Of a stretch of DNA of 50,832 nt, positions 41,723-50,325 are shown piece by piece; positions within the stretch are counted from its first letter, which is position 1; each line of letters starts with the position of its first letter. Below the pieces are notes generated by a model. The model did no database searches and had not been told where the DNA came from. It was given only the letters and a program-made list of their open reading frames with translations. The DNA is taken from contig JAJDVG010000009.1 in the NCBI GenBank assembly GCA_022826245.1, positions 1 through 50,832 of the forward strand, written 5' to 3'. The translations under genes and the position numbers were made by a program. This DNA is from Gammaproteobacteria bacterium. GTDB lineage: Bacteria; Pseudomonadota; Gammaproteobacteria; Steroidobacterales; Rariloculaceae.

Positions 41723-44125
41723 ATGGCGTATACGCTGCTCGGCCACGACTTCGTGCCGCCGGATATCAGGGCGAAGGTTACGGGGGATGCGAAGTACTCG
41801 GAGGACTTTCGCGCCGACGGCATGGTGTTCTGCCGGCTCCTGCACAGCGAGTTGCCGCATGCGCGCGTGACGCGCATCGACGCGTCGGAGGCGCTGGCGA
41901 TGGACGGCGTCGTGGCCGTGCTTACCGCCGATGACCTTCCCGAAGTTTCCCCGCCCAACCAGCCGCTGTTGACGAACGAGCCGCTCTTCGTCGGCGAGCC
42001 CATCCTCGCCGTCGCTGCCGTCAGCGAAACCCTCGCCCAGGACGCCATCGAACGCATCGCGGTCGAGCTCGAACCCCTGCCCTTCAGCATCGATCCGCTC
42101 GACAGCCTGTTCCCGGGCGGGCCGGACGCGCGCAGCGACGGCAATGTCGTCGCGGGACGCCGTGAGGTCCGGACCATCAAGTGGACGGCCGCCGATTTCG
42201 CCGCCGTCGAGGAAGGCCAACTTCCAACCGGCGAACCCGCCGCCGAGTGGTCCTTCGGCGACGTCGAAGGAAACATGGCCGCAGCCGCCTACGTGCTCGA
42301 CGAGACCTTCGTGACCCAGAACCTCTCGCACAACTGTCTCGAACCGCGCACCTGCATGGCGTATTGGCAGAACGGCAAGTGCTACGTACACGGTTCCACG
42401 CAGAGCCAGACGTCCGCCATGCCGGGGGTCGCGCGCCTGGCCGGTATCGGAGTCGACGATCTCGTCTATATCTCGGAGTATTGCGGCGGCGGCTTCGGCT
42501 CGAAGGCCGGCTCCTATCCGCTCATGGGCGTCGCGATCCAGATGGCGAAGAAGGCGGGCCGCCCGGTGATGCTGCGTATCAACCGCGCCGAAGAGGTGCT
42601 GCTCGGCTCGTCCCGCCCGGGATTTCAGGGCCGCATCCGGATGGGCTTCAGCGCCGACGGGCGGCTGACCGCCACGGACCTCTACATCGTGCAGCAGAAC
42701 GGTCCGTATGCCGGCGCCGGCGACTTCGGCGCCGCGGCCGGAGCCGTAACCCTGCTGTATCAGCCCGTCGCGATGCGCTACCGCGGAGTCGCCGTGAGCA
42801 GCAACACGCCGCCGACCGGCGCTCAGCGCGGTCCGGGGCAGAACCAGATCGCGATGGCGGTCGAACCGCTGCTCGACAAGGCGGCCAGGGCGCTCGACAT
42901 CGATCCCGTCGCGCTGCGTCGCATCAACGCCGCCGACAACGAGGGCAAGTACGACGGCGCGCAGGGTCCGGTCACGAGCGCCTACCAGCGTGAAATGCTC
43001 GATCTCGGCGCCGAGGCGTTCAACTGGGCCGAGCGGCGCACGCGCAGCGGCCAGACCCGCGGTTCGAAGGTCACCGGCATCGGCGTCGGTCAGGCGTTCC
43101 ACTCAGCGGGACGCAGCGGTTACGACGGGCTCGTTCGGCTGACCCCGGATGGCAAGCTGCACATCCACTCAGGCGTCGGAAACCTCGGCACCTACTCCCA
43201 CACCGCGACATCGCGCGTCGCGGCCGAAGTCCTCAAGTGCGACTGGGAGAACTGCGTCGTCGTGCGCGGCGACTCGCGGCTCAACCTGCCGTGGTCCTCG
43301 TCGCAGTCCGGCAGCAACACTTCCTTCACGATGACGCGGACCAACTATGTCGCGGCGATGGATGCAATGGCGAAACTCAAGGAAATCGCCGCGATGGATC
43401 TCGGCGGCTCACCCGACGACTACGACATCGGCGACGAGACGGTGTTCTCCACAGCCGATCCCGAGGTCAGGATGACGTATGCCGCAGCCGCGCAACGCGC
43501 CATCGAGCTTGGCGGCAGGTTCTCCGGACACGAATCGCCCGACGACGTGCACGCGATCACCAGGTCGGCCGTCGCGGCGGTCGCCGGTACAGGGCTTGTC
43601 GGGGTAGCCAAAGACAATCTCGAGCACAGCGCCATGGTTCCGGCCATATCTGCGGGCTTCATCGAGATCGAACTCGATCTCGAGACCGGCAAGTACGAGA
43701 TCATCGATTATCTCGGCGTATCCGATTGCGGCACTGTGCTGCATCCGCAGGGTCTCGAGACCCAGACCAAGGGCGGCGCGGTCACGGGATTCGGGCTTGC
43801 GCTCAGCGAGCGGCACATCTTCGACCCGCAGAGCGGTCTGCCGGCCATAACGACCATGCACGAGTCGAAACTGCCCACGTATCTCGATGTCCCGAGCCGG
43901 ATGCAATCCCTGGCCGTCGAAATCCCGGACGGCCAGAACCCCGTCGGCGCCAAGGGCATCGGCGAGCCAGTGCAAGGCTGCGCGTCCGCTGCCGTGCTCT
44001 GCGCGATCTCCGACGCACTGGGCGGGCACTACTTCAACCGCGCTCCGGTGCTGGCCGACATGATCGTCAACGTCGCTTCCGGACGCGAACCGTCGCACGG
44101 CCCGCTGCAGGTCAATACGGCCTGA
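41723..44125 (+). CDS. Xanthine dehydrogenase-family molybdopterin-binding subunit
   Basis: An 800-residue large subunit. Marks: FVPPDIRAKVTGDAKYSEDF (N-terminal hammerhead domain), NLSHNCLEPRTCMAYW, YCGGGFGSKAG (cofactor loop), TGAQRGPGQNQIAMAVEPLL, GVGNLGTYSHTATSRVAAEVL, VVRGDSRLNLPWSSSQSGSNTSF-like text, and the active-site Glu in GAKGIGEPVQG. It hydroxylates an aldehyde or aromatic heterocycle using Mo and water. No [2Fe-2S] or FAD subunit gene is adjacent, and no export signal is evident. The NfeD gene lies before and the sulfatase 37 bp after. Its partners must be encoded elsewhere. Confidence 0.9.
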   Translation: MAYTLLGHDFVPPDIRAKVTGDAKYSEDFRADGMVFCRLLHSELPHARVTRIDASEALAMDGVVAVLTADDLPEVSPPNQPLLTNEPLFVGEPILAVAAVSETLAQDAIERIAVELEPLPFSIDPLDSLFPGGPDARSDGNVVAGRREVRTIKWTAADFAAVEEGQLPTGEPAAEWSFGDVEGNMAAAAYVLDETFVTQNLSHNCLEPRTCMAYWQNGKCYVHGSTQSQTSAMPGVARLAGIGVDDLVYISEYCGGGFGSKAGSYPLMGVAIQMAKKAGRPVMLRINRAEEVLLGSSRPGFQGRIRMGFSADGRLTATDLYIVQQNGPYAGAGDFGAAAGAVTLLYQPVAMRYRGVAVSSNTPPTGAQRGPGQNQIAMAVEPLLDKAARALDIDPVALRRINAADNEGKYDGAQGPVTSAYQREMLDLGAEAFNWAERRTRSGQTRGSKVTGIGVGQAFHSAGRSGYDGLVRLTPDGKLHIHSGVGNLGTYSHTATSRVAAEVLKCDWENCVVVRGDSRLNLPWSSSQSGSNTSFTMTRTNYVAAMDAMAKLKEIAAMDLGGSPDDYDIGDETVFSTADPEVRMTYAAAAQRAIELGGRFSGHESPDDVHAITRSAVAAVAGTGLVGVAKDNLEHSAMVPAISAGFIEIELDLETGKYEIIDYLGVSDCGTVLHPQGLETQTKGGAVTGFGLALSERHIFDPQSGLPAITTMHESKLPTYLDVPSRMQSLAVEIPDGQNPVGAKGIGEPVQGCASAAVLCAISDALGGHYFNRAPVLADMIVNVASGREPSHGPLQVNTA

Positions 44126-44162
44126 CGAACGGGCTCATCTGCTCCCAAGGATTCCAGACGAC

Positions 44163-45680
44163 ATGCTCAGAAAATTGCTCCTGATCGGGCTCGCGCTTTG
44201 CCCGCTCGCCCCGGCTGCCGGCCAGGAGCCGCCGGACGTGCTGTTCATCGCCATCGACGACATGAACGACTGGGTCGGCGTGATGGGCGGGCATCCGCAG
44301 GCCAGGACGCCGAACATCGACGCCCTCGCGGCTCGCGGCATGCTGTTCACGAACGCCCATACCCCGGGCGCCGCCTGCCTGCCGGCGAGAACGGCCATCC
44401 TGACCGGCGTCACGCCGTTCAACAGCGGCGTATACAACCAGCGCGGCGACTGGCGCGAGAACCCGAGGCTTGCCGGGAACAGCACGCTGCCGCGCTACTT
44501 CCGGGACAACGGCTACCGGACCCTCGGCGCGGGCAAGCTGTTTCACGCCCACACCTACAGCCTGGGGGGTTACACCGGCCAGCAGGACTTCACGGCGTGG
44601 GACGCCTATTTCCCTTCACTGGAACGCCACTTGCCGGACGAGGTCGCCCCGGCCCCTGGCCAAACACCGGGCGAAGCGCGCGGCAACGGGATCGCCACGG
44701 GCTATTTCGATTTCTACCCGACGCTGACCACCGACGATGCGATGGGCGACGGCCAGGTCGTGAACTGGATTATCCAGCAGCTCGAGGCGGCGCATACCGG
44801 TCCGCGCTTCCTCTCGGCCGGTATCTATCGTCCTCATTTGCCCTGGTACGTTCCGCCGAAGTACTTCGACATGTACCCGGTCGAGGACGTGATACTCCCG
44901 GAGTACGTGGAGACCGACCTCGACGACGTGCCGCCGGTCTGGAGCGAACTGATCGGCACCGAACCGAACCTCGACACGACCACGCACGGATGGGTTCTCG
45001 AGAACGGCACGCGCAAGTGGCAGGAAGCCGTTCAGGGCTACCTGGCGTCGATGAGTTTCGCCGACGCGATGGTCGGCAAGCTCATCGATGCACTCGACGC
45101 CAGCGGTCACGCCGACAACACCATCATCGTGCTCTGGGCCGACCACGGTTTTCATCTCGGCGAAAAGGACAACTGGGGGAAGATGACGTTATGGGATGAA
45201 ACGACGCGCGTTCCGTTCATCGTCGTTGCGCCTGGAGTCACCACGCCCGGTTCGCGCTCCGATGAAGTCGTGTCCACGCAGAGCATCTACCCGACGCTCG
45301 TGGAACTTGCGGGACTGGAGCGACCGGACCACGTCGACGGAACGAGCCTCGTCCCGTTGCTGCGCAATCCGTCAAGGAGCTGGGACGACGTTGCGATCAC
45401 GACTTATGGCGAATACGGCAACTGGACGGTCCGGGACGACAAGAGTCGCTACGTCGTGTACGCCGATGGCTCCGAGGAACTCTACGACAACGCGGCCGAT
45501 CCCCTGGAGTGGACGAATCTGGCCCGCGACCCTCGATACAGCGAGCTCAAGGAAGAACTGGCAGCGCACATTCCGCCCGCCGAAACACACGCCCCCTACG
45601 TGGGCGGGGTCGACGAACTGCAGCAGGAGGCGGGCGAATCGTCCGACGGCGCAGAACCCGCCACGGGCAGTGACGACTAA
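44163..45680 (+). CDS. Secreted sulfatase, iduronate-2-sulfatase-like
   Basis: A 505-residue formylglycine-dependent sulfatase with signal peptide (cleavage at PAAGQ). The calcium pair is FIAIDDMNDWVG (D32, D33). The activation motif is AACLPARTAILTG with Cys72 as the residue converted to formylglycine and Pro74, Arg76 in place. Further marks are FRDNGYRTLGAGKLFH, AGIYRPHLPWYVPPKYFDMY, and ADHGFHLGEKDNWGKMTLWDETTRVPF, the latter typical of iduronate-2-sulfatase-type enzymes (S1 family). The C-terminal tail is acidic and low complexity. It removes sulfate esters from glycans or small compounds outside the cytoplasm. No formylglycine-generating enzyme gene is in the window. Confidence 0.92.
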   Translation: MLRKLLLIGLALCPLAPAAGQEPPDVLFIAIDDMNDWVGVMGGHPQARTPNIDALAARGMLFTNAHTPGAACLPARTAILTGVTPFNSGVYNQRGDWRENPRLAGNSTLPRYFRDNGYRTLGAGKLFHAHTYSLGGYTGQQDFTAWDAYFPSLERHLPDEVAPAPGQTPGEARGNGIATGYFDFYPTLTTDDAMGDGQVVNWIIQQLEAAHTGPRFLSAGIYRPHLPWYVPPKYFDMYPVEDVILPEYVETDLDDVPPVWSELIGTEPNLDTTTHGWVLENGTRKWQEAVQGYLASMSFADAMVGKLIDALDASGHADNTIIVLWADHGFHLGEKDNWGKMTLWDETTRVPFIVVAPGVTTPGSRSDEVVSTQSIYPTLVELAGLERPDHVDGTSLVPLLRNPSRSWDDVAITTYGEYGNWTVRDDKSRYVVYADGSEELYDNAADPLEWTNLARDPRYSELKEELAAHIPPAETHAPYVGGVDELQQEAGESSDGAEPATGSDD

Positions 45681-45705
45681 CGCCCGTATCTCAGCGAAGG
45701 CCTGC

Positions 45706-45815
45706 GGGGAGTCGCACTACCGCTCGCTTGAGACACGCGGTGAATACGTGCCCGTACGCTCCGCGCGCGCGTCCATGCGCGCGAGGGTCTCAAGCGACCG
45801 GTAGTGCAACTCCCC
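45706..45815. repeat. 110-base long imperfect palindrome between convergent genes
   Basis: Bases 45706-45734 and 45787-45815 are 29-base arms in inverted orientation with only two mismatches (27 of 29 pair). The 52-base interior contains a second perfect stem, CGCGCGC (45764-45770) with GCGCGCG (45777-45783). The whole lies between the sulfatase stop (45680) and the sirtuin stop (45855). It would form a long RNA hairpin when read from either side; it has no T-run. It could be a bidirectional terminator, a small RNA, or a MITE-like or REP-like repeat. Confidence 0.8.
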
Positions 45816-45854
45816 TTGACATCTGCGCGAGACCGCATGCTCGACCTGCACGCG

Positions 45855-46706
45855 TCATTGCGTGAACACCGCGGCGACGAATTCCTGCCCGCTGCAATCC
45901 AGTGACATCGATCGCTCGCGCAGGGAGCCCGGGATTTCGGAGTCTTCCGGATTGACGCGAATCATCCTGGCATCGGCGTGCCGGCTCGTGAGCTGTTCGG
46001 CGGGCCAGCGGATGACTCCCGGTGTGTTGAAGCCCGCGCCAATCTCGATCGTCAGCAGATTGCGGTCCGCCGCCGCATCGAGCCACTTGATCAGGCGTTG
46101 CCTCTGCGGGAGATAGGGCGTCTCGAGAAACCAGTGTGCGGCGCGTACGTTCATGTACATCGGTCCGCTGCATATCGGGCAGCGGGGCAGGCGCGACTCA
46201 TCCTGTAGCTGCCAGGTCGCAGGGTCCGTTCGCTCGCGAATCCGCTCGAGGTACTTTCGCGTGTACCAGGTTGCCTCGCTGCAGGGACTTACGCACTGCA
46301 TGCGCGCGTAGTCTCCTTGCGGAGTGTAGATCCGGTTCGGGTCGAAACCGTGGCGTTCGTAGAGCGCGTCGACGTTCGAGGTGAAAATGAAATAGTCGCG
46401 TTCGGCCAGCGCCTCATGCTGCAGGCGATAGACCGGATGGTCGATCGCGCCGAAGCGAACCAGTTCGAGCTGGTGCGACAGGTAACCCCACTGCAGCAAC
46501 GGCGGCAGACCCATGCCGCCGAGAATCTCCGCGCAGGTCGAGACTCCGTACTGCAGCATGGGGGTGAAGTTCTCGGCGAACCAGCGCTTGTCGCCGTAGT
46601 CGATGCCCGCGGCCGCGGACAGGCCGGCGCCGGATGCGAGCAGCACGCGCTCGGCTTCATCGAGCCATTGACGTGCGATGTCGAACTGCTGCTGCAGGCC
46701 GCTCAT
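45855..46706 (-). CDS. SirTM-like sirtuin (candidate protein ADP-ribosyltransferase)
   Basis: A 283-residue Sir2-fold protein. NAD-binding VLLASGAGLSAAAGIDYGDKRW (21-42), then FIFTSNVDALYERHG (107-120), where canonical sirtuins have TQNID. A zinc set C138/C142 and C176/C179 (QCVSPC, CPICSG) follows, then IEIGAGFNTPGVIRWP. The catalytic His of deacetylases is replaced by Gln (YTPQGDY, Q130). From memory, these substitutions are typical of class M sirtuins (SirTM), which mono-ADP-ribosylate a lipoylated GcvH-like carrier instead of deacetylating. It lies 46 bp downstream of the macrodomain gene, the standard SirTM arrangement. No carrier or lipoate ligase gene is next to it. Confidence 0.85.
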   Translation of the reverse strand: MSGLQQQFDIARQWLDEAERVLLASGAGLSAAAGIDYGDKRWFAENFTPMLQYGVSTCAEILGGMGLPPLLQWGYLSHQLELVRFGAIDHPVYRLQHEALAERDYFIFTSNVDALYERHGFDPNRIYTPQGDYARMQCVSPCSEATWYTRKYLERIRERTDPATWQLQDESRLPRCPICSGPMYMNVRAAHWFLETPYLPQRQRLIKWLDAAADRNLLTIEIGAGFNTPGVIRWPAEQLTSRHADARMIRVNPEDSEIPGSLRERSMSLDCSGQEFVAAVFTQ

Positions 46707-46752
46707 CGCGACTCACCGGCAATTGAGGATTCGTCTGTAGCTGTCCGGATCG

Positions 46753-47679
46753 TCATCGACCACGGGAAGTACCATGACATCCATACCAGGGCGCATTGAG
46801 GAGCCGCCTGTAGATGTCGAGATCGTCATCCCGAAAGACGTTGAATATCACGGCGGCAACCGGGCTCTCGGGATTGTCGAGCCGCCACTCGGCGACTGTT
46901 CGCAGCGCGACTTCGGCAGCCTGGTCCTGCGGATAGCCGAAGACGCCCGTACTGATGCAGCAGAACGCGACCGAGCGGATGTCGCCCCATCGAGAACAGG
47001 CGTCGAGAACGTTTCGATAGCAGCCCGCGAGCTGGCCTCGTTGATGCCGGGTCGGCTGGCCGCCCGCAACGATCGGCCCGACCGTATGGGCGACGTAGCG
47101 GCTCGGCAGATGATACGCACGCGTCAGTTTGGCCTGCCCGGTTTCTTCGGGATGACCCTGCAGGCGCATGATCGTCGCACAGTCGTCACGCAGTCGCGGC
47201 CCGGCACAGGAATGGATCACATTGTCGATGCAGGCATGAAACGGCTGAAAGCAGCCGAGCAACGCGTCGTTTGCGGCATTCACGATCGCATCCGCCGCAA
47301 GCAGGCTGATGTCGCCCTGCCACAGTAGTGTGCTTTCCGCGAACGGGTATGGGCAGCGGGCGAATCGCTCGGCCACCGTCGGAAGTTCGGCGGGATCCAC
47401 ATGGGCGCGTTCCAGTCTCTCGAAGTGAAACAATTGGTCCAGCTTGCTCCATGCGGCATCCTCAAGCGGTTCAGGCCGACGAACCGTGAGCAGCGCCTTG
47501 AGCAGGCGGCGGCGTTCAGGCGTACTCGACGGTCGCGGTCCAGAGCGACCCGACTCAGCGCTGAAGTGCGCGAGCAGTTCGGCGACCAGCGCCGAATGGT
47601 TCTCCGGGCTGACCGGCGGCTCGCCGACGAATGCTTCGGCCAGGGCAATGGCCGAGTGGTAGTCGTCGAGCGTCAGCAT
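46753..47679 (-). CDS. Zinc-type macrodomain protein-ADP-ribose hydrolase
   Basis: A 308-residue protein: an N-terminal helical region (1-110, AVERFARCPYPFAESTLL-like text) and a macrodomain. Marks: LLWQGDISLLAADAIVNAANDALLGCF (ADP-ribose loop 1), the metal stretch GCFQPFHACIDNVIHSCAGPRL where C143, H148 and C150 fit the Zn-binding set of SirTM-linked macrodomains, AYHLPSRYVAHTVGPIV, and the second loop FCCISTGVFGYPQDQAAEVAL. These enzymes remove ADP-ribose put on by the partner sirtuin. The next gene downstream is that sirtuin, 46 bp away. The start ATG 47679 has only a weak SD. The pair is a reversible ADP-ribosylation module by inference. Confidence 0.88.
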   Translation of the reverse strand: MLTLDDYHSAIALAEAFVGEPPVSPENHSALVAELLAHFSAESGRSGPRPSSTPERRRLLKALLTVRRPEPLEDAAWSKLDQLFHFERLERAHVDPAELPTVAERFARCPYPFAESTLLWQGDISLLAADAIVNAANDALLGCFQPFHACIDNVIHSCAGPRLRDDCATIMRLQGHPEETGQAKLTRAYHLPSRYVAHTVGPIVAGGQPTRHQRGQLAGCYRNVLDACSRWGDIRSVAFCCISTGVFGYPQDQAAEVALRTVAEWRLDNPESPVAAVIFNVFRDDDLDIYRRLLNAPWYGCHGTSRGR

Positions 47680-47761
47680 CGGTGGCTCAAGCTCGCGAGG
47701 AATGCGTCTGGAGCCCCGCGGATCTCACACCGGGCCGACATCGATTCATCGGGCGTGTGCC

Positions 47762-48919
47762 TTATTCGACCGTCCGGTCGTCGCAGGCATAAGGCGCATA
47801 GGGAATATCGCCGGGCTTCAGGACATCGCCGCCGGTGAGTTGGCCGACGAAATATTCCGGATCCTCCGCGACATACTCGCGCGTCAGCGTCATCGCTTCG
47901 GGATCGAACGTGAATCGCTCCACGACATGGAAACCCTCGCCGTACATGAGGTCCGACGTGCGGGCGATGCGTCCCGGCGTGAAGCCGACGGTGTCCACGA
48001 CAAGGACATCGCCCTCCCAGCGGCCGATCGAATGGCCGGCGAAACTCGGCTCGATGTCCGCCGGATGCTCGTCCACGTTCAGATGAATCGTGCGCTCGAT
48101 GTCCATGAAGCCGTAGCTGATCCGGATTTCGTCGTCGGTCTGGACGAACCGGTTCACATGGCCTTCGAAGCTCAGGTCGAAAAGGATATTGTCCGGCTCG
48201 CAGTTCAGCATGCGCTCCACGAGCGTCGTATCATCGAATTCGGCAGCCATGCTGCGGCCGAATTCCGTCGGCGTGACGGGCTCCGGAAAATCGATGAAGC
48301 CCTGGCGCTCGACCGCGCCTTCGACGAGCGACTCCGGTGTGCCGCGCGAACCGGGGAAAGGCCGGGCACCTGGCGGCAGCTCACCCGGCTCGAGGCTTTC
48401 GACGATATCGAGCGGCAGCAGGGCGCCGGACTTGCCGGTCGGGTCCGTCATGACGACCTGCTCAGCCGCCCAGTCGCCGTTGAGGTTCGGCACGCCGCTC
48501 GGCAGCCGCGCGGCGCGCGGCGGTGCCGCCAGCGGTTCGCCCTGACTGATCTGTCCGTACCGCGCGAGTTGCGTGCCGTCTTCGAGCGTCGCCGTATTGA
48601 GGTAACAGGTATTCGGAACCGTTCGTTCGGGTGAGGCGCTGATATGAACTCGCGCGCCGATCGGGAAGAGATCCGCTGACCACCCGGAGCGTCTGAGCAC
48701 CGTCGCCGCGCGCATCTCGCAGCGCCACTGCGTGACCGTGCCATCCTCGTTCGTGACATCGAAATAGAGCCAGGAGTGCGGATTGATCAGCGCGACATCG
48801 GTGATGGTGCCGGTCAGGTCCACGTCCCGGTTGTGGTTGAAGTTGGCGATGCCGTGATGGGCCGCGGCGACGCCGGGAAGAATGATCGCGCCAATGATCG
48901 CGTGGTATGGGTATCGCAC
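47762..48919 (-). CDS. Secreted DUF6152 fused to a WEG/VVDT-type domain
   Basis: A 385-residue protein from GTG 48919, which has a perfect GGAGG six bases upstream; the longer upstream frame is not supported. A signal peptide ends GVAAA and the mature start HHGIANFNHN is the DUF6152 hallmark, continuing DLTGTITDVALINPHSWLYF and CEMRAATVLRRSGWSADLFP. From about residue 143, PNLNGDWAAEQVVM starts the second domain with AGHSIGRWEGDVLVVDTVGF (295-313), VVERFTFDPEAMTLTREY and EDPEYFVG. The second domain is the one found at the end of 9476-11152, whose downstream neighbour is DUF6152 alone. Hence fused here, split there. Confidence 0.85.
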   Translation of the reverse strand: MRYPYHAIIGAIILPGVAAAHHGIANFNHNRDVDLTGTITDVALINPHSWLYFDVTNEDGTVTQWRCEMRAATVLRRSGWSADLFPIGARVHISASPERTVPNTCYLNTATLEDGTQLARYGQISQGEPLAAPPRAARLPSGVPNLNGDWAAEQVVMTDPTGKSGALLPLDIVESLEPGELPPGARPFPGSRGTPESLVEGAVERQGFIDFPEPVTPTEFGRSMAAEFDDTTLVERMLNCEPDNILFDLSFEGHVNRFVQTDDEIRISYGFMDIERTIHLNVDEHPADIEPSFAGHSIGRWEGDVLVVDTVGFTPGRIARTSDLMYGEGFHVVERFTFDPEAMTLTREYVAEDPEYFVGQLTGGDVLKPGDIPYAPYACDDRTVE

Positions 48920-48935
48920 TGTCGTCCTCCCCGAT

Positions 48936-50216
48936 TCATTCGCTACGTCTGAGGAAGTATATCGCCGCGCCTGCCGCGAGCGCGACGAGACCCGCGACGA
49001 GATTCTCCACGGTTGCACTCGCGAGAAATGCGATACACACGAGCAGCGCCAGAACCGGGATCGTCACCCCGCCTGGCAGCACGACCGTGTGTTCGCTCGT
49101 CTCCATTTTTCGCCGCAACACGGGTACCGCGGCGGCGGTCCCGATATACGTCGCAAGGCGCGCGATGATCGACAGCATCGCGAGCTGGACGAACGACCCC
49201 GAAAGCGCAAGCGCGGCCGTGATGACCGCCTGCGCCACGATCGACCAGTGCGGCGTGTGAAATCGCGGATGAATCCGCGCGAGAAACGACGGTCCGAACC
49301 GGCTCGTTGCCATCGCGAACAGATAGCGGGGACCGACGAGCATCGTGTTGCCGATGTTTCCGCCGATGGAGACGACCGCGCCAAGCGTCAGCACGACGCC
49401 TGCCCAGACTCCCACGATCAATGCGATCGCGTCGGCGAGCGCGGCGCCGTCGGCGCGTTCGGCGAGGTCGGGCAGCGTCCCGAGGGCGACGAGCTGCACG
49501 AGCGTGTAGAGGAGCGTGATCGCAACGATGGAGACGATCAGTGCGAACGGCACGTCGCGCCGCGGGTTCCTGAATTCACCGGCAGCAGCAGCCGTATTCT
49601 CGAATCCAGCGTAAGCGAACAGGAGCAACGTGGCCGCTGCCCCGAGCCCGGCCGGATCGAACGCGGGCATCGGGAATATCAGCGAGCCGTCGAGAGCGGG
49701 GATTCCGACGACGATCAGGAACAGTAGCGGCAGCAGCTTCACGACCGTGAAGACCACCTCGAGTCGAGCCGCGTGTTTGACGCCGATGACGTTGATCGCC
49801 GTCAGCGCTGCGAGCGGGACGACGATCACGGCAATGCGCGTGCCGCCCCGCGTCGCGTCGGGTAACACGAAGGTGAGCGCCTGGGCGAGACCGTTCCAGA
49901 GCGCGGCCCCGCCGGCGATGCGCGCCAGCCACGTCATCCAGCCGACCTGAAAGCCGACGAATTCGCCGAAGGCTTCGCGTGTGTAGATGTAACCTCCGCC
50001 GGGCTCCCTGAAACGACTGCCGGCTTCGGCGAAGCAAAGCGAGAGCAGCAGTACCGCCACGCCCGCAAGCGGCACGGCCCAGAGGCTCGCGGGCCCCATG
50101 AGGGCTGCCGCGGCGGCGGGAACGAGATAGACGCCGCTGCCCACGACCGCGTTGATGGAGATTCCGACGACCTGCCAGCGCGAGACCGCGCGCTCAAGAC
50201 GTGGCGATATCGTCAA
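48936..50216 (-). CDS. APC-family amino acid permease
   Basis: A 426-residue inner-membrane transporter with about twelve helices. The APC signature GISINAVVGSGVYLVPAAAAALMGPASLW (helix 1 with the unwound G-S-G) is clear, then GGYIYTREAFGEFVGFQVGWMTWLARIAGGAALWNG and LLLFAYAGFENTAAAAGEFRNPRRDVPFAL. The start is TTG at 50216, directly after an in-frame stop; no ATG or GTG gives the first helix intact. It imports or exchanges amino acids or amines. It ends 17 bp upstream of the DUF6152 fusion gene and is probably in the same transcript. Confidence 0.88.
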   Translation of the reverse strand: MTISPRLERAVSRWQVVGISINAVVGSGVYLVPAAAAALMGPASLWAVPLAGVAVLLLSLCFAEAGSRFREPGGGYIYTREAFGEFVGFQVGWMTWLARIAGGAALWNGLAQALTFVLPDATRGGTRIAVIVVPLAALTAINVIGVKHAARLEVVFTVVKLLPLLFLIVVGIPALDGSLIFPMPAFDPAGLGAAATLLLFAYAGFENTAAAAGEFRNPRRDVPFALIVSIVAITLLYTLVQLVALGTLPDLAERADGAALADAIALIVGVWAGVVLTLGAVVSIGGNIGNTMLVGPRYLFAMATSRFGPSFLARIHPRFHTPHWSIVAQAVITAALALSGSFVQLAMLSIIARLATYIGTAAAVPVLRRKMETSEHTVVLPGGVTIPVLALLVCIAFLASATVENLVAGLVALAAGAAIYFLRRSE

Positions 50217-50325
50217 TTACACAGTCCCGGAACTGAACAGGGATGCCGGCGCCGGGCAGAACGCCGGCCGCGCACCGCGCGATTGGCCCGGGAACACGTC
50301 AATCGCGGGACGATCGAAGGCGCGC

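Noticed and set aside
41221..42276. Long N-terminal extension of the DUF1801-like gene
   Set aside because: The extension is Ser/Thr/Ala-rich, antisense to the NfeD and molybdenum-enzyme genes, and an excellent SD precedes the ATG at 41220.
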